Below, one piece after another: positions 16,152 through 24,756 of a stretch of DNA of 64,000 nucleotides (the stretch's first letter is position 1; every line of letters starts with the position of its first letter). Origin of the DNA: Nocardia sp. NBC_00416. Its GTDB lineage: Bacteria > Actinomycetota > Actinomycetes > Mycobacteriales > Mycobacteriaceae. The stretch is from the NCBI RefSeq assembly GCF_036032445.1, contig NZ_CP107932.1, forward strand, positions 994,501-1,058,500, given 5' to 3'. Position numbers and translations under genes: made by a program. The notes below the pieces were generated by a model. That model was not told the DNA's origin and searched no databases. It was given only the letters and a program-made list of their open reading frames with translations.

Positions 16152-17899
16152 CCGCCGCTCACCAGGTCCGGAATCGACAGCAGCGGGGCCAATTGCGCGG
16201 GCGAGGGCGCGTCGAGCAGCATTCGCATCGTCATCTCCACACCGAGCGTCTGACGGATACTGCGGGTGAGCCGCGCGGCTTCCATGGATTCGCCGCCGAG
16301 ATCGAAGAAACTGTCCGCCGGATGGTATTCGGGCAGAGCCAGGATCTCCGCGAACAGCGCACAGAGCACCCGTTCGGCCGCGGTCGCCGGTTCCGGGGCT
16401 GTGCGCGTCGAACGGGGGGTGCGAACCAGATCCGCTACGGCCGCGAAATCGGTCTTCCCGTGTGGTGTACGCGGCATTTCGGTGACGATCTCCACCCGGT
16501 CGGGCAGGAGATGGCCGGGCAGGTGCCCGACGAGAAAGCCGCGAACATCATCCGCCCTGATCCCGGCGTCGACCACGACACAGCAGACGAGTTGGGTATC
16601 GGTCGCGACAACCGCGGACTGACGCACCCCGCGACAGCGCAGTGCGACGGTTTCGATATCGGCCGGCTCGATGCGGCGGCCGCGCAATTTGATACGCCGG
16701 TCCATCCGTCCGAGGAATTCGAGCTGGCCGTCGGGCAATCGGCGGACCAGATCACCGGAGCGGTAGAACCTGTCTCCGGTCACCGGATCCGCGACGAACG
16801 CTTCCGCGGTCTCCTGCGGCATTCCGAGGTAGCCGCGCGCCACGCCGAGTCCCCCGATCCACAGTTCGCCCGCCGTGCCGGGCTCCGCCGGAGCGCCGTC
16901 TGCACCGACGACCCGCAAGGTGGTGCCCGCGATGGCGTGCCCGATCGCGAGAGGTCGCGCGGATCCGGTCAGCGGATCGCTGATGGTGGCGCACACGGTG
17001 GTTTCGGTCGGCCCGTAGGAGTTGACGAGTCGGTGCCGGACCGTCCATTCGTCGACCACCGCCGCATTCGCCGCTTCACCGGCGATGACGAGGCTCAGTC
17101 CGGCGGGCATCCGGTCCTCGGGAATCGCCGCGAGCACAGACGGCACCATGATGGCGTGGGTGATCCGCTGCGCGACGATCGTCTCGGCGATCGCGAGGCC
17201 GTCGGTCAGCTGATCGTGCCCGGCGAAAACCGCCGTGGCCCCGGCACCGAGCGTCGAGGTGATCTCCGCGAGCGAGGCGTCGAAGGATGCGGGGGCGAAT
17301 TGCAGCATACGAGAGCCGGGCCTCAGTTCCAGCGCCGCGGCGGTGGCATCGGCCATCGCGAGAATGCCTCGATGCGGCACCGCCACGCCCTTCGGCGTGC
17401 CCGAGGAACCGGAGGTGAAGATAACGTAGGCGAGGCTGTCCGGCTCGATGGCCGGATACGTCGGGTGGTCCGCTACCGCCGCTCCGGGCGGCGGAACGGT
17501 GATTGTGAGGATCTCGCCGGGGAGTGCGGGTTTCGCGGCTTCGGGGTCCAGCAACGCCAGCCGGATCGGGCAGGCCGCGAGGACATCGGCTGTGCGGTCT
17601 CGTGGCTGATCGGCCGCGAGCGGCACATACACCGCACTGAGACGCCAGATGGCGAGCATTGCCGCGGTCGTATGGGGCGTGCGCCGCGGCGGCGTCACCA
17701 CCGCGATCGACTCCGATTCGGTGACACCGGTTTCGACCAATTCGGCGCATATCCGGTCGATCCATTGATCGAGTTCCCGGTAGGTCAATGTCAATTGGCT
17801 ATTTGTCAGCGCGACTTCGTGCGCGATACCGGGAATTCGTTCTTCCAACCTCTGCAACCAGACCCGATTCGGCGGTTGTAGCGGCACCTCATCAGGCAT
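16148..17899 (-). CDS. Stand-alone adenylation-carrier (A-T) didomain NRPS protein
   Basis: A 583-residue protein. The adenylation domain (about 1-490) has A3 FTSGSSGTPKG, A5 NSYGPTETT, A7 YRSGDLVR, A8 LGRMDRRIKLRGRRIEP and A10 HGKTDF with catalytic Lys482. A carrier domain (about 505-575) has the phosphopantetheine site FFDLGGESM (Ser538). The ten specificity positions read D-A-A-I-V-A-S-V-C-K by my alignment; Asp207 fits an alpha-amino acid and the hydrophobic pocket is closest to Phe/Tyr-type codes, with low certainty. There is no condensation or thioesterase domain. A GTG at 17905 is an alternative start. It loads one amino acid for the coupled P450. Confidence 0.9.
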   Translation of the reverse strand: MPDEVPLQPPNRVWLQRLEERIPGIAHEVALTNSQLTLTYRELDQWIDRICAELVETGVTESESIAVVTPPRRTPHTTAAMLAIWRLSAVYVPLAADQPRDRTADVLAACPIRLALLDPEAAKPALPGEILTITVPPPGAAVADHPTYPAIEPDSLAYVIFTSGSSGTPKGVAVPHRGILAMADATAAALELRPGSRMLQFAPASFDASLAEITSTLGAGATAVFAGHDQLTDGLAIAETIVAQRITHAIMVPSVLAAIPEDRMPAGLSLVIAGEAANAAVVDEWTVRHRLVNSYGPTETTVCATISDPLTGSARPLAIGHAIAGTTLRVVGADGAPAEPGTAGELWIGGLGVARGYLGMPQETAEAFVADPVTGDRFYRSGDLVRRLPDGQLEFLGRMDRRIKLRGRRIEPADIETVALRCRGVRQSAVVATDTQLVCCVVVDAGIRADDVRGFLVGHLPGHLLPDRVEIVTEMPRTPHGKTDFAAVADLVRTPRSTRTAPEPATAAERVLCALFAEILALPEYHPADSFFDLGGESMEAARLTRSIRQTLGVEMTMRMLLDAPSPAQLAPLLSIPDLVSGG

Positions 17900-17992
17900 T
17901 TGCACGCTGGTGACTGTAATTGAGCTGTTCGACCGGCGTGTTACATGATCACCAACATTGGGAACAGCGCGGGGTTGCTCGGTGATCCGGAT

Positions 17993-18799
17993 TCACCGGC
18001 CGGACAGGAAGTCGATGAGCACGCGATTGACCTCCGCGGGGCGCTCGAGGTAACCCAGATGGCCGCACCCTTCTATTTCGACGTAGCGGGCGCCGGGAAT
18101 CGCCGCCGCAACTTCGCGGCAATACAGCGGTGGTGCCAGCTGATCGTCGGAGAAGCCGATGATCAAGCTGGGTCTGGTGATTCGCTCGTAATCGGCCAGT
18201 CGATTGCGAGAGTGGTCGATTCCGAGTTGCGCCCGCACACCGGCTGTCGTCGGCACGGACGCCGCGAATTCGAAGGTGTCGAGCCACTGCTGGGCCTGCG
18301 CCGAATCTGCCAACGTCCGCGGCGACAGGTGCAGGGCCGCCTCGACGGCGGCGCTGTACTGGGCCGGAAGTCGGACGCCGCTGTCGTGGAGCGCGGCTCG
18401 ACCGGCTGTGGTCGCGAGCAGCATCGGGTGCGGTCGGCCCGCCGTGGCCAGCAGCACCGCATGATCGATGAGGCCCGGATGGGCCAGAGCCAGCTCCTGC
18501 GCCACCAGTGCGCCCAGCGAGGTGCCCACGATATGGGCGGGCGCGCCCAGATATTCGATCAAGGCGGCCGAATCGGCCACCAGATCTTCCAGGGTGATCT
18601 CGGCGGAACTCTCCTCGGCAGGGGTGATTCCTCGATTGTCGAAGGTAGCGACGCGGAATCCGGCGCGCACCAGGGCCGGTACCTGATAGGTCCGCCACAC
18701 CCTGCCGGGATTGCCGCTGCCCATGATCAGCAACACCAGCGGCCCGGCACCGGCTTCCTGGTAACTCAACTGGATACCGTTGATGAGCACTGTCGACAT
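17993..18799 (-). CDS. Alpha/beta hydrolase (possible aminoacyl-carrier thioesterase)
   Basis: A 268-residue alpha/beta hydrolase with nucleophile elbow GTSLG (Ser94), acid Asp218 or Asp219 (GFSDDQLAP) and His247 (GCGHLGYLERP). The oxyanion region is LIMGSGNPGRVW. It lies directly upstream of, and co-directional with, the A-T didomain and P450 genes (87-base gap). In known beta-hydroxy amino acid cassettes an alpha/beta hydrolase (NikP2, Bhp) releases the hydroxylated product from the carrier, and the same job is proposed here. A general esterase is the alternative. The start at 18799 removes a 30-residue non-conserved extension. Confidence 0.85.
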   Translation of the reverse strand: MSTVLINGIQLSYQEAGAGPLVLLIMGSGNPGRVWRTYQVPALVRAGFRVATFDNRGITPAEESSAEITLEDLVADSAALIEYLGAPAHIVGTSLGALVAQELALAHPGLIDHAVLLATAGRPHPMLLATTAGRAALHDSGVRLPAQYSAAVEAALHLSPRTLADSAQAQQWLDTFEFAASVPTTAGVRAQLGIDHSRNRLADYERITRPSLIIGFSDDQLAPPLYCREVAAAIPGARYVEIEGCGHLGYLERPAEVNRVLIDFLSGR

Positions 18800-18976
18800 G
18801 GTGTTGAGGTTCCGCCCGGTTCCGTACCCTCGACTTGCCGCCGAGCCTTCGACGCAGAAATTAGCAGTGCGCGCGCCGCCCGCCCGCACTGCATTCCCAG
18901 GGGTGGGATCAGGTGCGGGGAGTGTCGAATGCCGCAGGCGTGGACGTCCGCGTACCCAGGAGGCGTCGCGGCGTGA

Positions 18977-20713
18977 CTAGTCCAGGATTCGCCGGGCGAC
19001 GTTGGTGGTGACCAGGTCGAGAAGTTCGTCGGCGCGGCCGGCGAGGATGGTGCGGATGGCGTAGACGGTGAAGCCCTTGGCCTGCTCCGCCGAGACGGCC
19101 GGGGGAATCGCCAGTTCCTGCCGCGCGACGACGACGTCGACCAGCGCCGGCCCTTCGTGCGCGAAGGCTTCCTCGATGGCCGGCTCCAGGTCACCGGGCT
19201 GTTCCACACGGCGCCCCCAGATCCCCATCGCTCGGGCTACGGCGCCGAAGTCGGGGTTCTCCAGGTCGGTGCCGAAGTTCACCACCCCGGCCGCCTTCAT
19301 CTCCAGTTCCACGAAATTCAGCGACGAGTTGTTGAACACGATCACCTTGACCGGCAAGTCGTTCTGCAACAGCGTGATCAGCTCGCCGAACAGCATCGTC
19401 AATCCGCCGTCCCCGGCGAGTGCTACCACCTGGCGTCCCCGGTAGGCCGTTTGCGCGCCGATCGCATGCGGCAGTGCGCAGGCCATCGTGCCGTGGGTGA
19501 AAGAGCCGGTCAGCCGCCGCCGGCCGTTCATGCTCAGATAGCGTGCCGCCCAGATCGTCGGCGATCCGACGTCGAAGGTGAACACCGCGTCGTCGGCGGC
19601 CAGTCGATTCACCACGCCGGCGACGTATTCCGGCCGGATGGGTGTGCGGTTCCGGTCGTCGACCGCCAGCGCGTCGAGTGATCGACGAGTGCGGCGGTAG
19701 TGCCTCAGCGACCGGTCCAGGTGCGTCCGGTCGGTCTTCCGCGTCAGCAGCGGCAGTAGTGCGTCGATCGTGTCCTCGACGCTGCCGACCATGCCCACGT
19801 CGATCGGGGTGCGCCGACCGAGGTGGCTGCCGCGGATATCGACCTGGACGACCGCGGCGTCCTCGGGATAGAACTGCGTATACGGGAAGTCGGTGCCCAG
19901 CATCAGCAGCACGTCGGCTTCTTTGATCGCCTTGTAGCCCGAGGCGTACCCGAGCAGTCCCGTCATCCCCACGTCGTACGGGTTGTCGTACTCCAGATGT
20001 TCCTTGCCGCGGAACGCGTGCACGATCGGCGAGCACAGAGTATCGGCCAAGGCCATGACCTCGGCGTGGGCGCCGCCGGTCCCGGCCCCGCCGAGAATCG
20101 TCACCCGCGACCCGGCGTTGAGGATGTCCGCCGCACGGCGCAGTGTGGAGTCGTCCGGCCGCACCACCGACCGGGTGGGCAATACCGGACGGCCACCCCA
20201 CCGCTCATCGGACAAGCGGCTCTGGAACACCTCGCCGGGAATCACCACGACAGCCACCCCGTTCTCCTCGACCGCCGCCCGCATCGCCATCTCCACGACA
20301 CGTGGGGCCGACTGCGGGCCGGCGATGAGTTCGCAGTACACACTGCACTCGCGGAACAACTCCTCGGGATGAGTCTCCTGGAAATATCCGGATCCGATCT
20401 CGCCGATCGGGATGTGCGCGGCGACGGCGAGTACCGGAACCCTGGTCCGCTGCGCGTCGTAGAGTCCGTTGACGAGATGAAGGTTGCCCGGCCCGCAGCT
20501 GCCGGCGCATACGGCGAGGCGGCCCGTCAGTGCGGCGTCCGCGGTCGCGGCGAACGCGGCGGCCTCTTCGTGCCGCACATGCTCCCACGTGATGCCGTCC
20601 GATCGCCGTATCGCGTCGGTGAACCCGTTCAGACTGTCACCGGGCAACCCGTAAACACGGCTGACACCGCTGACCTGCAACGCAGAGATCATGTGTTGAG
20701 CAACCGTCGCCAT
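18977..20713 (-). CDS. poxB: Pyruvate oxidase/pyruvate:quinone dehydrogenase (PoxB-like), ThDP enzyme
   Basis: A 578-residue thiamine-diphosphate enzyme. The N-terminal Pyr domain has YGLPGDSLNGF and the cofactor-activating glutamate in RHEEAAAFAA (about 49-50). The central domain binds FAD (RGKEHLEYDNPYDVGMTGLLG). The C-terminal domain has the ThDP motif GDGGLTMLFGELITLL ending in NN about 30 residues later. It resembles PoxB more than acetolactate synthase in VYGLPGDS and in the C-terminal membrane/lipid-binding tail. It would decarboxylate pyruvate to acetate with electrons passed to quinone, at the membrane. Transcribed alone. Confidence 0.87.
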   Translation of the reverse strand: MATVAQHMISALQVSGVSRVYGLPGDSLNGFTDAIRRSDGITWEHVRHEEAAAFAATADAALTGRLAVCAGSCGPGNLHLVNGLYDAQRTRVPVLAVAAHIPIGEIGSGYFQETHPEELFRECSVYCELIAGPQSAPRVVEMAMRAAVEENGVAVVVIPGEVFQSRLSDERWGGRPVLPTRSVVRPDDSTLRRAADILNAGSRVTILGGAGTGGAHAEVMALADTLCSPIVHAFRGKEHLEYDNPYDVGMTGLLGYASGYKAIKEADVLLMLGTDFPYTQFYPEDAAVVQVDIRGSHLGRRTPIDVGMVGSVEDTIDALLPLLTRKTDRTHLDRSLRHYRRTRRSLDALAVDDRNRTPIRPEYVAGVVNRLAADDAVFTFDVGSPTIWAARYLSMNGRRRLTGSFTHGTMACALPHAIGAQTAYRGRQVVALAGDGGLTMLFGELITLLQNDLPVKVIVFNNSSLNFVELEMKAAGVVNFGTDLENPDFGAVARAMGIWGRRVEQPGDLEPAIEEAFAHEGPALVDVVVARQELAIPPAVSAEQAKGFTVYAIRTILAGRADELLDLVTTNVARRILD

Positions 20714-20791
20714 GGCCCGACCCTACGCGCGCCGAATGCGATCTCCGGCGAGGCGAGGCGAGGCCGCCGCGCCGCAGGACCTGTGACATGA

Positions 20792-20824
20792 CGCCGCCGC
20801 GCCGATCGGGTCGGCGCGGCGGCG
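20792..20824 (-). terminator. Strong hairpin terminator after the DUF4232 gene
   Basis: Perfect 14-bp GC stem (CGCCGCCGCGCCGA and its complement) with a 5-base loop, starting six bases beyond the DUF4232 stop on the minus strand. No T tract follows, typical of actinobacteria. Confidence 0.75.
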
Positions 20825-20829
20825 ATGAT

Positions 20830-21348
20830 TCAGGACGCGGGTTGCAGCGGGCCGATATAGGTGCCCGGGTGGGTGGCGGCGTCCTGGCGCTGCACGCTCA
20901 CGCCCGCCGGCCACGGCGCCTGCAGTGGGGTGGTGGTATCGGGCGGGGTGAGGACGATCGTCGCGGGGACCCAGCCGCCCGGGCCGCCCGGCAGGTAGGT
21001 GAGCAGGCTGCTCACCGCGGCGCCCGGCGCCACCGTCACCGGTGCGAAATCCACGTCCTGACGGGGCAGCTGATAGGTCGGGCCGAAGGCCGGATCCGCT
21101 GGGCCCACCAGGTCGACGCCCGGGAATCCCTGTACCGCGCAGCTTTGCGCGGAGGTGTTGGTCAGGACGATCTCCAGCCGGCGCTGGCCGGGTGAGTCGG
21201 ACGGCCGGTCACGGGTGCTCGGGTTCAGTGTTTCCGCGGTGCACAGGACCGGTGTGGCCGCGCTGGTCGCCGCCGGGATGAACATCGCCGCCAGGGCTGC
21301 CGTCGCGGCAACAGCCGTTCCCGCGACCCGCGACTTCATCGACGTCAT
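20830..21348 (-). CDS. Secreted DUF4232 domain protein
   Basis: A 172-residue protein with a Sec signal peptide (MTSMKSRVAGTAVAATAALAA, cleavage probably after a site near ATSAA). The mature part is a DUF4232 beta-sandwich: LEIVLTNTSAQSCAVQGFPGVDLVG, then PVTVAPGAAVSSLLTYLPG. Two cysteines may form a disulfide. The ATG at 21348 has an AAAGGAA ribosome site six bases upstream; the open frame extends ten codons further without one. Function unknown; DUF4232 proteins are common extracellular proteins of actinobacteria. Confidence 0.85.
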   Translation of the reverse strand: MTSMKSRVAGTAVAATAALAAMFIPAATSAATPVLCTAETLNPSTRDRPSDSPGQRRLEIVLTNTSAQSCAVQGFPGVDLVGPADPAFGPTYQLPRQDVDFAPVTVAPGAAVSSLLTYLPGGPGGWVPATIVLTPPDTTTPLQAPWPAGVSVQRQDAATHPGTYIGPLQPAS

Positions 21349-21454
21349 GGTTCCTTTCGAATTGCGATACATCACCATGCCATTGGAACAGATACGTCAT
21401 CCGGGTGGGCAGGGTCGTAGCGCTGAGTCCCGGGCTCGTTCGCGTCTCTTGCCG

Positions 21455-22699
21455 TCAGCTGACGAGCGGTGGTGACGGCGGGAACTTGACCGGCAGCGCG
21501 GTCAGGGAGCGATGGAAGGGGCCGGGGCGCCAGACGGGCCCGTCGGGGAAATCCAGCTCCATCTCCGGTAGCGCGTCCAGTAGCTGATCGATCGCTTCCT
21601 GGGCCACCAGGTAGGCCGGTGTCTGCGCGGGGCAGCTGCGCTGGCCGAGGCCCCAGGACAGGTGGGAACGATTGCCCCGGTGGTCGTCGGAACGGATCGC
21701 GGGATCGTTGTTGCAGGCGGCGATGCTGATGACGACCGGTTGGTGGGCGGGCAGCCAGACGTCGCCGATCAGAATCGGCTGCCGGGGGTAGGTGATGAGC
21801 AGGTTCGCCATCGGCGGGTTGTCGAAGAGCGCCTCGTCGAGTGCGTCCCGTGTGGACAGGCTGCCACCGAGGACGCTGCCGCCGAAGCGGCCGTCGCCGA
21901 GGATCAGCAGCAGCGCATTGGCGATGAGGTTCTGCTGGGGCTCGATCGTCGCACCGTATATACCGGTCAGCTGGTGGGCCATCTCGTAGTCGTCGAGCTG
22001 GGCGGGATGCTGCAGCAGCCGCGACGTCACATCGTCGGCGGGGTCGGCGCGTTTGGACGCGGTCAGTTCTGCCAGGGCGGAATGAAGCATCTGGTTGCCG
22101 GTGTCGGCGTCGACACCTTCGAGCATGGCGGCCATGCCGTCGGCAACCCGCTGTCCGATCTCCGGCGGGCAGCCCAGGAGTGCGTTGCAGACGCCGAATA
22201 TGAGCGGGAACGTGTACTGGAGGAGGAGATCGGCGGTCCCTGCCTCACAGAAAGACCCGATCAACTGCACGGACAGCTTTTCCACGGTCGCGCGTAGCCA
22301 GTGCAGGTCCACATCGGCCAGTGTGGTGAGCTGGGCCGCCCGGTAGCGCTGGAAGTCCGTCCCGGTGCTGCGTCCGGGGATCGGCCGCCACTCCATGACC
22401 GGCAGGACCGGGCAGTCGGCGGCGACGCCCTGCTGCCACGTGCGCGGGTCTCCCGGGAAATGTTCGTGATCATTGAGGATGCGTACCGCGGTGCTGTGCT
22501 CGATCACCAAGGTCGCGGGGACGCCGGGGGCCAGCTCGACGGGCACCATCGCCCGATGTTCGCGGCGCATCCTCGCGAACACCGACTGGGGGTCCGCGGC
22601 GAACTCGGGTTCGTACAGCGGGAACCGCGGGCCGGCCTCGGTGAAAGGCGAACTGTTGACGAGGCGGGCGCCGGGGGTGGTGTGTGGTGTGGTCGTCAA
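21455..22699 (-). CDS. Cytochrome P450, CYP157-like, lacking the ExxR motif
   Basis: A 414-residue protein starting at a TTG preceded by GGAG seven bases upstream; no ATG or GTG suits the P450 frame. The heme loop LSWGLGQRSCPAQ keeps Cys356 but lacks the usual Phe and the Gly after Cys. The K-helix reads DEALFDNPP, so the otherwise near-invariant ExxR is Glu289-Ala-Leu-Phe292. The I-helix has Glu253-Pro254 in place of an acid-alcohol pair. These are features of the CYP157 family of Streptomyces, where only the cysteine is invariant. Substrate unknown; classical monooxygenation is doubtful. A TetR gene lies upstream on the same strand. Confidence 0.82.
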   Translation of the reverse strand: MTTTPHTTPGARLVNSSPFTEAGPRFPLYEPEFAADPQSVFARMRREHRAMVPVELAPGVPATLVIEHSTAVRILNDHEHFPGDPRTWQQGVAADCPVLPVMEWRPIPGRSTGTDFQRYRAAQLTTLADVDLHWLRATVEKLSVQLIGSFCEAGTADLLLQYTFPLIFGVCNALLGCPPEIGQRVADGMAAMLEGVDADTGNQMLHSALAELTASKRADPADDVTSRLLQHPAQLDDYEMAHQLTGIYGATIEPQQNLIANALLLILGDGRFGGSVLGGSLSTRDALDEALFDNPPMANLLITYPRQPILIGDVWLPAHQPVVISIAACNNDPAIRSDDHRGNRSHLSWGLGQRSCPAQTPAYLVAQEAIDQLLDALPEMELDFPDGPVWRPGPFHRSLTALPVKFPPSPPLVS

Positions 22700-22724
22700 A
22701 ACGGGTCTCCATAGTAGTGCGTGA

Positions 22725-22762
22725 CGTGTGCCGAGAGATTCCGATCGGATACTCGGCACACG
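22725..22762. promoter_or_regulatory. 38-bp nested palindrome upstream of the CYP157-like gene
   Basis: Perfect 11-bp arms CGTGTGCCGAG (22725-22735) and CTCGGCACACG (22752-22762) enclose a 16-base core containing the palindrome CCGATCGG (22741-22748), nearly coaxial with the outer arms. It sits 25 bases upstream of the TTG start. Adjacent bases 22763-22781 hold alternating GTAGG/CCTAC/GTAGGG repeats. It could be an operator for the neighbouring TetR protein or a leader hairpin. Confidence 0.6.
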
Positions 22763-22981
22763 GTAGGACCCTACGGTAGGGGTGGATGTAATACGGTGTG
22801 GCCCAAAGCGGTTCGACACCGGCTCGAAATGGGAGGATGCCGGATCGGATCGGCGCTGGTGGGCCCGTGAATCGGGGCGGCCGTCATTCGTGGACAGGCG
22901 GGGTTCAGGGCGGGTACCCGGGTGCGGGGCCGCGGTCGGCCGTAGCACCGGCTTCCCGGTCATCCGCCTGCGAGCTCGGCC

Positions 22982-23794
22982 TCAGCCGGCATCTCGGGAG
23001 GAGATGATTTTCTCGACCCCGTCGAGTAGGCACCGTAGCCCGAACTCGAAGATGCTGTGCGGCTGTGAGGCTTCGATGGCGTCGGCGCCGAACCGCGCGA
23101 TCATCGGCAGCGCGCCCGAGGTGAACGCTTCCTGGATTCTTCCGCTCCGCGCGCCGAGCCACTCCTCGCGGGTGTCGTGCGCGAACTGCTCCACCGCCAG
23201 TGGATAGGCGGAGCTCTGTGTATGGGTGGAAACCATGATCGCGATCCGGACCATGGTGGGGAATTCGAGGCCGAGGTTGTCGACAGCGCGGATCCGCCAG
23301 TCGGTGTACGACATCAGTTGCGGGGCGATCGGAGGCCGGGTCGTCAGTGCGAAAAGCTGCGGGACCCAAGGGTGTTCGCGATAGATCTGCCATTCGTTGC
23401 GGGCGGAGAGTTCCAGTTTGGCGCGCCAGCCCGGCGGGCCGGGTTCCGGTAATGGATGCTCGCCGAAGACCACGTCGATCATGAGTCGCCCGAGCTCCTC
23501 TTTCCCGGAAACGTAGCGGTAGAGCGACATCACGCCGACGCCGAGTTCGGCGGCGGTGCGGCGCATAGAAGGGCCGGCGCCGCCTTCGCGGTCGATCAGA
23601 TCGATCCCGGCCCGCACGATGCGATCAACGGAGAGCGCGGCGCCCGGAGCCTCCGTGGGTTCGGTGGCTCTTCGCTGTTTCTCCGCGACACGCTCCCGGT
23701 ACGCGCGCGCCCGGCATGCGCGGGAGCAGTACTTCGCGGGTCGGCCGCGGACTCCGGGGGGCAGTTCGCGGCCGCAAATTTGACAGGTGGGCAT
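22982..23794 (-). CDS. TetR family regulator with N-terminal zinc ribbon
   Basis: A 270-residue protein. Residues 1-30 hold four cysteines (Cys4, Cys7, Cys23, Cys27) in a CxxC...CSRAC arrangement of a small zinc-binding module. A linker leads to a TetR helix-turn-helix (SVDRIVRAGIDLIDREGG, then VGVMSLYRYVSGKEEL at about 85-100) and a TetR_C ligand domain (WRAKLELSARNEWQIYREHPWV). It is divergent from the ABC exporter operon and upstream of the CYP157-like gene, and may control either or both. Confidence 0.9.
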   Translation of the reverse strand: MPTCQICGRELPPGVRGRPAKYCSRACRARAYRERVAEKQRRATEPTEAPGAALSVDRIVRAGIDLIDREGGAGPSMRRTAAELGVGVMSLYRYVSGKEELGRLMIDVVFGEHPLPEPGPPGWRAKLELSARNEWQIYREHPWVPQLFALTTRPPIAPQLMSYTDWRIRAVDNLGLEFPTMVRIAIMVSTHTQSSAYPLAVEQFAHDTREEWLGARSGRIQEAFTSGALPMIARFGADAIEASQPHSIFEFGLRCLLDGVEKIISSRDAG

Positions 23795-23869
23795 CCGGAC
23801 CTCTTTTCGTCACGATGGCGGTTCGGTGACGAAAGCCTACCCGGAAAAGGTGATGTGTGTCGAAAATTA

Positions 23870-23884
23870 ATGGATTCCATCCAT
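23870..23884. promoter_or_regulatory. Operator-like repeat ATGGAT-TCC-ATCCAT
   Basis: Perfect 6-3-6 inverted repeat in the AT-rich divergent region between the zinc-ribbon TetR gene and the ABC exporter, 76 bases upstream of the TetR start and 72 bases upstream of the ATPase start. Likely TetR operator. Confidence 0.55.
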
Positions 23885-23955
23885 GAAAGTGCAGTTTAAA
23901 AGGGGAATATCTGTCGAACTCTATGGCTTCCCGATCATTCGGGTACGGTGTATTT

Positions 23956-24756
23956 ATGACTCGTACGATGTACACACAGAATAGGTCGCAGCCAGCTGCG
24001 CCCGCGCGCTACAGCGTGGAGTTGCGTCAGGTGGTGAAGGTGTACGGGGAAGGCCCTGGCGCTGCCAGGGTCCTCGACGGTGTGAGCCTGGGATTCCCGC
24101 GGGGGACGTTCACGGCGGTGATGGGACCGTCCGGCTCGGGAAAGAGCACGCTGCTGCAATGCGCGGCAGGGTTGGACCAGCCGACATCGGGGTCGGTTCG
24201 GATCGAGGGAACCGAACTGACGACCCTCGGCGAGCCCGAATCGTCCCGCCTCCGCCGCGACCGGTTCGGCTTCATCTTCCAGTCCTACAACCTGGTCCCG
24301 ACCCTGACTGTGGCACAGAATGTCACGCTGCCCATGGAATTCGCCTCCCGGCCGATACCGAAAGGTGCGGTGCGTGAGATCTTGGCGCGGCTCGGCCTGG
24401 AGCAGTACGCGCAGACGCGGCCGGCGGCGCTCTCGGGCGGTCAGCAACAGCGGGTGGCGATCGCCCGAGCACTGCTGAGTGCTCCCGCCGTGATCTTCGC
24501 CGACGAGCCGACCGGTGCTCTGGACAGCCGTTCCGCCGCCGAAGTGCTCACTCTGCTGCGCGAGGCGGTCGACAGCTGGGGGCGAACCATCGTGATGGTC
24601 ACCCACGACCCGGTCGCCGCGGCCGTGGCCGATGCCGTCGTCTTCTTCGCGGACGGGCAAGTGGCTGACGTAGTCCCCCACCCCAGCGCCGCCGAGGTGG
24701 CCGCGCAGATGACGCGGCTGACCGACGGCGTCGCCGCGCGAGGCGGCGCCCGATGA
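23956..24756 (+). CDS. ABC transporter ATP-binding protein (MacB/LolD-like)
   Basis: A 266-residue ATPase: Walker A GPSGSGKST, Q-loop FIFQSYNLVPTLTV, signature LSGGQQQR, Walker B VIFADEPTGALD and H-loop MVTHD. The EPTGALD and NLVPTLT sequences mark the MacB/LolD exporter branch. The start is taken as the ATG at 23956; ATGs at 23923 and 23968 are also possible and no clear ribosome site discriminates. The stop overlaps the permease start (ATGA). It powers the FtsX-type permease that follows; expression is probably repressed by the divergent TetR protein. Confidence 0.9.
   Translation: MTRTMYTQNRSQPAAPARYSVELRQVVKVYGEGPGAARVLDGVSLGFPRGTFTAVMGPSGSGKSTLLQCAAGLDQPTSGSVRIEGTELTTLGEPESSRLRRDRFGFIFQSYNLVPTLTVAQNVTLPMEFASRPIPKGAVREILARLGLEQYAQTRPAALSGGQQQRVAIARALLSAPAVIFADEPTGALDSRSAAEVLTLLREAVDSWGRTIVMVTHDPVAAAVADAVVFFADGQVADVVPHPSAAEVAAQMTRLTDGVAARGGAR

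Noticed and set aside
16142..17881. Plus-strand frame of 579 codons opposite the A-T didomain gene
   Set aside because: Rich in Arg/Gly/His with no motif; the minus strand carries every adenylation and carrier motif in order.
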